A DNA stretch of 11,077 nt from Shewanellaceae bacterium. GTDB taxonomy: Bacteria; Pseudomonadota; Gammaproteobacteria; Enterobacterales; Shewanellaceae. The DNA is taken from NCBI GenBank assembly GCA_016779685.1, contig JADHND010000038.1, forward strand, positions 1-11,077, in the 5' to 3' direction. The notes under the pieces were generated by a model, which worked only from the letters and a program-made list of their open reading frames with translations, was not told the DNA's origin and ran no database searches. Of this stretch, positions 7,563 to 11,077 are shown one piece after another (the first letter of the stretch is position 1; the number at the start of each line of letters is the position of its first letter). The position numbers and the translations under genes are program-made.

Positions 7563-9019
7563 AAAGCCTCCGCAACTAATTTGCTGACAAAATGACGTTC
7601 GTCATACGGCTGGCGAACCCCCATCACGTCTTGATACAGTTCATGACCTTTGCCAGCCACCAGCACAACGTCTTCTGCAGAAGATTGTTCGATCACTTTG
7701 GCAATAGCCTGCTGTCGATCTACCTCTATTATCACTTGATCTTGATGAGTCATGCCTTGCTGCATCTGCATGATAATCTCTTGAATAGATTCAGTTCGTG
7801 GGTTGTCAGCCGTCAGGCAGACCACATCTGCATGTTCTTGCGCTATACGCGCCATCACGGGTCGCTTAAAGACATCTCGCTCTCCACCACAGCCAAATAT
7901 ACACCATAACTTTCCTTGACAATGCGCACGAATCGCTAATAAAGCTTGTTTTAAGGCATCTGGTGTATGCGCATAGTCCACCACAACCATGGGTTGATTA
8001 GGCGCCTTAAATCGTTCCATGCGACCAGCAATCGGCTGCAACGCAGCCACACAATCTAACATCAAGTTCATATCATAACCAAGACAATGTAAACTCGCTA
8101 ATGCTGCCATTAGATTGGATAAGTTAAATGCCCCTAATAAAGTTGTATACACCTGTCGTTGACTGCCGGGCCAATGAAAAAAAGCCATCACACCTGTCTC
8201 ACTATACACAACATCAGTCATATAATAATCTGCGGTCGTCTTCATACTATAGCTTTTACTGGTTGCACTGGGATACTGCGCCAGCCAATTCATTCCAATT
8301 GGATCATCAATATTAAAAATTCGATATTTAACACTGGGCATATCAAAAAGGCGTCTTTTTGCCAGAGCGTAGTTATGCATATTGCCATGATAATCTAAAT
8401 GGTCATGTGTCAAATTTGTAAAAACAGCAACGTTGATATCTATGCCATGTACTCGTTTTTGTACTAAGCCATGGGAAGACACCTCTAATGCAGCTAACCG
8501 AGCACCTCGCCGATGATATTCTTGTAGTGAACGAGCCAATGTAATCGAATCAGAGGTTGTGTTTTTAGATGATTGTATATCGCCCCATAGACCATTCCCG
8601 ACCGTCCCTAGAATAGCAGCAGGCTCACCCATTAAATGGGTTAACTGTGCCAACAGATGCGTTACTGAGGTCTTGCCATTGGTTCCAGTGACGCCAACTA
8701 AATTTAAGTCTGCAACAGGATAAGAGTAAGCAGCATGCGCTATCTGACCGATGTGGCCACATAAGTCAAAAAAATAAACCACTGGACACTCATCGCCTAA
8801 TATCATTCCGTGACGCGTTGGATCAGCCGTATGGCATAGAACTGCGGCTGCCCCATTCTTTTTTGCCTGCTCAATAAATTGTCGACCGTCGCATTGATGC
8901 CCCAACAAAGCAATAAAAAGATCCCCATGTTGTATTTCTCGACTGTCCTGACATAAGGCTTGAAAAGGTATAGGTGGTGCCTCAAACCAAGGGGACAGTA
9001 GATCATGCAACGTATTCAT
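7559..9019 (-). CDS. murE: UDP-N-acetylmuramoyl-L-alanyl-D-glutamate--2,6-diaminopimelate ligase MurE
   Basis: MurE adds the third stem-peptide residue. The DNPRTES motif (405-411) matches the DNPR signature of enzymes that use meso-diaminopimelate instead of L-lysine, so the cell wall is of the Gram-negative type. Length is 486 aa (495 in E. coli). Other motifs: DSREIQHGDLFIAL (25-38), P-loop GVTGTNGKTS (109-118), NTTSDS (153-158) in the UDP-MurNAc dipeptide site, LEVSSHGL (178-185), FTNLTHDHLDYHG (200-212), K221 in YALAKRRLF at the position of the carbamylated lysine, VDYAHTPDAL (347-356), FGCGGERD (375-382), and AGKGHE (455-460). The ATG at 9019 follows a strong AGAGGTG ribosome binding site in the 15-nt gap after ftsI. 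The stop overlaps the start of murF by 4 nt. Confidence 0.98.
   Translation of the reverse strand: MNTLHDLLSPWFEAPPIPFQALCQDSREIQHGDLFIALLGHQCDGRQFIEQAKKNGAAAVLCHTADPTRHGMILGDECPVVYFFDLCGHIGQIAHAAYSYPVADLNLVGVTGTNGKTSVTHLLAQLTHLMGEPAAILGTVGNGLWGDIQSSKNTTSDSITLARSLQEYHRRGARLAALEVSSHGLVQKRVHGIDINVAVFTNLTHDHLDYHGNMHNYALAKRRLFDMPSVKYRIFNIDDPIGMNWLAQYPSATSKSYSMKTTADYYMTDVVYSETGVMAFFHWPGSQRQVYTTLLGAFNLSNLMAALASLHCLGYDMNLMLDCVAALQPIAGRMERFKAPNQPMVVVDYAHTPDALKQALLAIRAHCQGKLWCIFGCGGERDVFKRPVMARIAQEHADVVCLTADNPRTESIQEIIMQMQQGMTHQDQVIIEVDRQQAIAKVIEQSSAEDVVLVAGKGHELYQDVMGVRQPYDERHFVSKLVAEAL
7567..7571 (-). promoter_or_regulatory. Ribosome binding site of murF
   Basis: On the minus strand GGAGG lies four bases before the murF ATG at 7560-7562, inside the last codons of murE. 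Together with the ATGA overlap it fixes the murF start. Confidence 0.65.
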
Positions 9020-9024
9020 AACTT

Positions 9025-9031
9025 CACCTCT
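9025..9031 (-). promoter_or_regulatory. Ribosome binding site of murE
   Basis: On the minus strand AGAGGTG lies five bases before the murE ATG at 9017-9019. It occupies about half of the 15-nt gap after the ftsI stop codon (9035-9037). It is one of the best Shine-Dalgarno matches in the window, so murE is likely initiated independently of ftsI, its immediate upstream neighbour. Confidence 0.7.
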
Positions 9032-9034
9032 TAA

Positions 9035-10807
9035 CTAATTCACTGTGACCAACTTCTTTGACTGTTGATTGACACCATCCCCTAATGGAATGGATTGTAT
9101 AGCGTTTTTCTGATAATGAGATTGTGGCACATTTAATAACTGTAAAACCCCTGTCATCACTTTTGCAAAAACAGGAGCAGCGACGTCACCACCATAATAA
9201 TGATCGCCTTTGGGATCATTGATGACGACTCCAATCGCAACTTGCGGTTTTTTATAGGGCGCTACACCCGCAAAAGAAACCACATAATCATCACCATAGC
9301 CGCCTGCAACGGCTTTGCGCGATGTGCCTGTTTTGCCGGCGACTTGATAACCTTCAACATGGCCTTGCCTTGCCGTACCATCGACGTCCGTGGTGTTAAG
9401 CAGCATCGAGAGCACACTATCTGCCGCTTTGGCTGAGACAACTTGTCGGCCTAGTACCGGAGAACGCGATTGCTTCGTAATGCTTAGTGGCATCATTACA
9501 CCGTGATTCGCTAATGTAGCATACATTCTAGTTAGCTGTAATGCTGTCATCGTAAAACCATAGCCAAAGGATAGCGTCGAATGCTCTAATTTAGACCAGC
9601 GTGAACGCGTATCTAGCTGACCCGCCGCTTCCCCAAGCAACCTAAGCTCACTCGTTTCCCCTAATCCTAAGGCACTATAAACGCTTAAAAGCTCCTGTAC
9701 CGGCATTGAAAGAGCAACCTTCGTAACCCCCACATTACTCGATTTTTTTAAAATAGTCGCTAGATCAATTTCACCGTAATTACGGTGATCTTTAATCAAT
9801 TTATGTCCAACCCGTAAATAGCCGGGTGAGACATCTATCTTCGACATGGGTAAAATAGCTCCGGTTTCCAAACCAGCTAGAAGAACAAATGGCTTGATCA
9901 CAGAACCAGGCTCATACGCATCGGCAATGGCTCGATTGCGCATGCGGTAACTTTGACGCTGCTTAGGATCATTCGGATTATATGAAGGGGCATTAGCCAT
10001 CGCTAAAATTTCACCTGTTTGCACATCCAAAACAACCACGGAACCTGAGGTTGCTTGGTGCAACTTCATCGCTTTCTTTAATTCCAGATAAGCTAATGCT
10101 TGAATCCGCTGATCTAGGCTTAATTCAATATGATGTGGTTGCTGACCCGCTTGCGTGACCTGAAGATGCTCAACAACTTGACCATCTCGCGCTTTTCGAA
10201 CATGTTGTTGTGTCGGCGTTGTTACTAAGCTAGCATCAAAGTACTTTTCAAGTCCTTCAATTCCTCGATCATCTATGTTGGTGATCCCAAGCAGTGGGGC
10301 ATTGACTTCGCCACTTGGATAAAAGCGCTTTGATTCAGATTTAAAATAAACCCCTTGAATGTTCATTGCTTTAATATCATCCGCAATAGATGGCAGAACT
10401 TGACGCTTAAGATAGAGATATCGCTTATCTGAATTGGCTTGAATACGACTAACCAATTCATCCATATTTAACTCCAGTAAGCGAGCCACTTTCTTCCATG
10501 TTTGCAATCGCTGCAAGCTTTGAGTTTGCTTAATTTTCTTAGGATCGACCCAAATCGAACGCAAGGGAACACTGGCAGCTAGAATTTCGCCATGGCGATC
10601 CAAAATTAAACCGCGCTGACTTTCATGAGCGACCAAACGCAGGGTTCGCATATCGTTCTGCTGACGCAATATTTCAGGATGCCAGACTTGTAGATTGAAC
10701 GCACGCATCAATAAAATCAGGCTTAAAATAGAAAAAATCCCAAATAAAAGCCAAAAGCGCCACTTGATAACTTGAACAGGAATGCACCTTCTATTCAAAT
10801 CTGTCAT
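9035..10807 (-). CDS. ftsI: Septal peptidoglycan transpeptidase FtsI (penicillin-binding protein 3)
   Basis: FtsI is the class B penicillin-binding protein that cross-links septal peptidoglycan in the periplasm and works with FtsW. The 590-aa protein (588 in E. coli) has a short basic cytoplasmic start, one membrane helix (about 17-37), the dimerisation/pedestal region starting at RGLILDRHGEILA (65-77), and a C-terminal transpeptidase domain. Its catalytic motifs are all intact: S302-V-I-K305 (in EPGSVIKP), S356-S-N358 (in KKSSNVG), and K492-T-G494 (in AGKTGTS). Further matches are RNRAIADAYEP (290-300), STLSFGYG (410-417) and YYGGDVAAPVF (537-547). No signal peptidase site is evident, so the helix is an anchor. 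The ATG at 10807 forms an ATGA overlap with ftsL. This start has only a weak, distant GGTGG as ribosome binding site, suggesting coupling to ftsL translation. Confidence 0.98.
   Translation of the reverse strand: MTDLNRRCIPVQVIKWRFWLLFGIFSILSLILLMRAFNLQVWHPEILRQQNDMRTLRLVAHESQRGLILDRHGEILAASVPLRSIWVDPKKIKQTQSLQRLQTWKKVARLLELNMDELVSRIQANSDKRYLYLKRQVLPSIADDIKAMNIQGVYFKSESKRFYPSGEVNAPLLGITNIDDRGIEGLEKYFDASLVTTPTQQHVRKARDGQVVEHLQVTQAGQQPHHIELSLDQRIQALAYLELKKAMKLHQATSGSVVVLDVQTGEILAMANAPSYNPNDPKQRQSYRMRNRAIADAYEPGSVIKPFVLLAGLETGAILPMSKIDVSPGYLRVGHKLIKDHRNYGEIDLATILKKSSNVGVTKVALSMPVQELLSVYSALGLGETSELRLLGEAAGQLDTRSRWSKLEHSTLSFGYGFTMTALQLTRMYATLANHGVMMPLSITKQSRSPVLGRQVVSAKAADSVLSMLLNTTDVDGTARQGHVEGYQVAGKTGTSRKAVAGGYGDDYVVSFAGVAPYKKPQVAIGVVINDPKGDHYYGGDVAAPVFAKVMTGVLQLLNVPQSHYQKNAIQSIPLGDGVNQQSKKLVTVN
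9771..9788. repeat. Perfect 18-bp palindrome inside ftsI
   Basis: The bases TCACCGTAATTACGGTGA equal their own reverse complement with no spacer. They lie in the ftsI transpeptidase region and encode the conserved HRNYG segment (341-345 of FtsI) just before the SSN motif. The amino-acid sequence limits the codons, so chance is a fair explanation. No function is assigned. Confidence 0.9.
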
Positions 10808-11077
10808 GGTTCGAGCACCACCCGCTCATGCTGTGGCGGCAAACGAAACATCTGTAGATGCTGGCGCGCTAAAGACTCTATCCGATGATGCTCTGATTGG
10901 GTTTGCTCTTCCAGTAACAAATGATGCCATTGCACCTGCATCTGATCTTTTTCTAAAAGCAATCGATCCAATACATCTGTCGCTTGTCGATTTATCAAGC
11001 TGACATACACAATACCTAGTGCATGCAACATCAGCAACATTCCAAAGCAGATTAGCCACTTGTAACGGCCGCAATCA
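10804..11077 (-). CDS. ftsL: Cell division protein FtsL (5' end beyond the window)
   Basis: FtsL is a small bitopic membrane protein that joins FtsQ and FtsB in the complex activating FtsW-FtsI at the division site. The frame is open to the window edge and gives 90 visible residues, starting DCGRYKWLICFGML. One membrane helix spans about visible residues 7-26, followed by a periplasmic leucine-rich helix predicted to form a coiled coil (about 33-75), then the short tail LPPQHERVVLEP. The region with EEQTQSEHHRIESLARQHLQ resembles the C-terminal half of gammaproteobacterial FtsL. An internal ATG at 11038-11040 would cut the membrane helix, so I take the real start to be outside the window. The identity rests on architecture, tail pattern and position directly before ftsI; FtsL sequences are poorly conserved. 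The stop overlaps the ftsI start as ATGA. Confidence 0.9.
   Translation of the reverse strand, partial: DCGRYKWLICFGMLLMLHALGIVYVSLINRQATDVLDRLLLEKDQMQVQWHHLLLEEQTQSEHHRIESLARQHLQMFRLPPQHERVVLEP

Noticed and set aside
7592..7909. 105-codon plus-strand open frame antisense to murE
   Set aside because: It lies entirely within murE, whose protein is conserved end to end. Its translation shows no recognisable domain and no clear ribosome binding site was found, so it is a shadow frame. The same holds for the other plus-strand frames.
9020..9034. Possible terminator or internal promoter in the ftsI-murE gap
   Set aside because: The gap is 15 nt and is largely taken up by the murE ribosome binding site. 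There is no hairpin with a T-run and no room for a promoter; a promoter inside the end of ftsI cannot be judged by eye.
10826..11074. 82-codon minus-strand frame overlapping ftsL in another phase
   Set aside because: It begins at a TTG at the window edge and overlaps the frame that has the FtsL membrane helix, coiled coil and ATGA junction with ftsI. That second frame is the real gene.

Overview
The window is one uninterrupted stretch of the bacterial division and cell wall (dcw) cluster, with every gene on the minus strand. In transcription order, from the high-coordinate end to the low end, the genes are ftsL (5' end off the window), ftsI, murE, murF, mraY, murD, ftsW, murG, murC and the first codons of ddl (rest off the window). 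No RNA gene, mobile element, CRISPR array, phage gene or intrinsic terminator was seen, and no stretch of 300 bases lacks a gene.

The gene order is the Escherichia coli/Pseudomonas order. The proteins are also gammaproteobacterial in style: MraY of 361 aa with the C-terminal IHHHFELKGWPEPR segment, FtsI of 590 aa with catalytic motifs at almost the E. coli positions, MurE with the meso-diaminopimelate signature DNPR, and ddl directly after murC without murB between them. Base composition looks moderately AT-leaning (by eye, not counted). This points to a Gram-negative gammaproteobacterium with meso-DAP peptidoglycan; I cannot name the genus from this window.

The genes form one pathway. MurC, MurD, MurE and MurF add L-Ala, D-Glu, meso-DAP and D-Ala-D-Ala to UDP-MurNAc in the cytoplasm, and Ddl makes the D-Ala-D-Ala dipeptide. 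MraY moves phospho-MurNAc-pentapeptide onto undecaprenyl phosphate to give lipid I, and MurG adds GlcNAc to give lipid II. FtsW (SEDS glycosyltransferase) and FtsI (PBP3 transpeptidase) then polymerise and cross-link septal peptidoglycan, with FtsL as part of the activating FtsQLB complex.

The genes are packed with overlaps of 4 nt (ftsL/ftsI, murE/murF, murD/ftsW), 7 nt (murF/mraY), 14 nt (murC/ddl) and up to 35 nt (ftsW/murG). The only gaps are 15, 15 and 21 nt. This implies a single polycistronic message with translational coupling, read from promoters upstream of the window. Two starts were moved from the longest open frame: murD to an ATG at 5085 and ftsW to an ATG at 3766.

I found no convincing undescribed system. 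The items worth a second look are small: a perfect 18-bp palindrome inside ftsI, an unclear murG start buried in ftsW, slippery A-runs, and uneven ribosome-binding-site strength along the operon.
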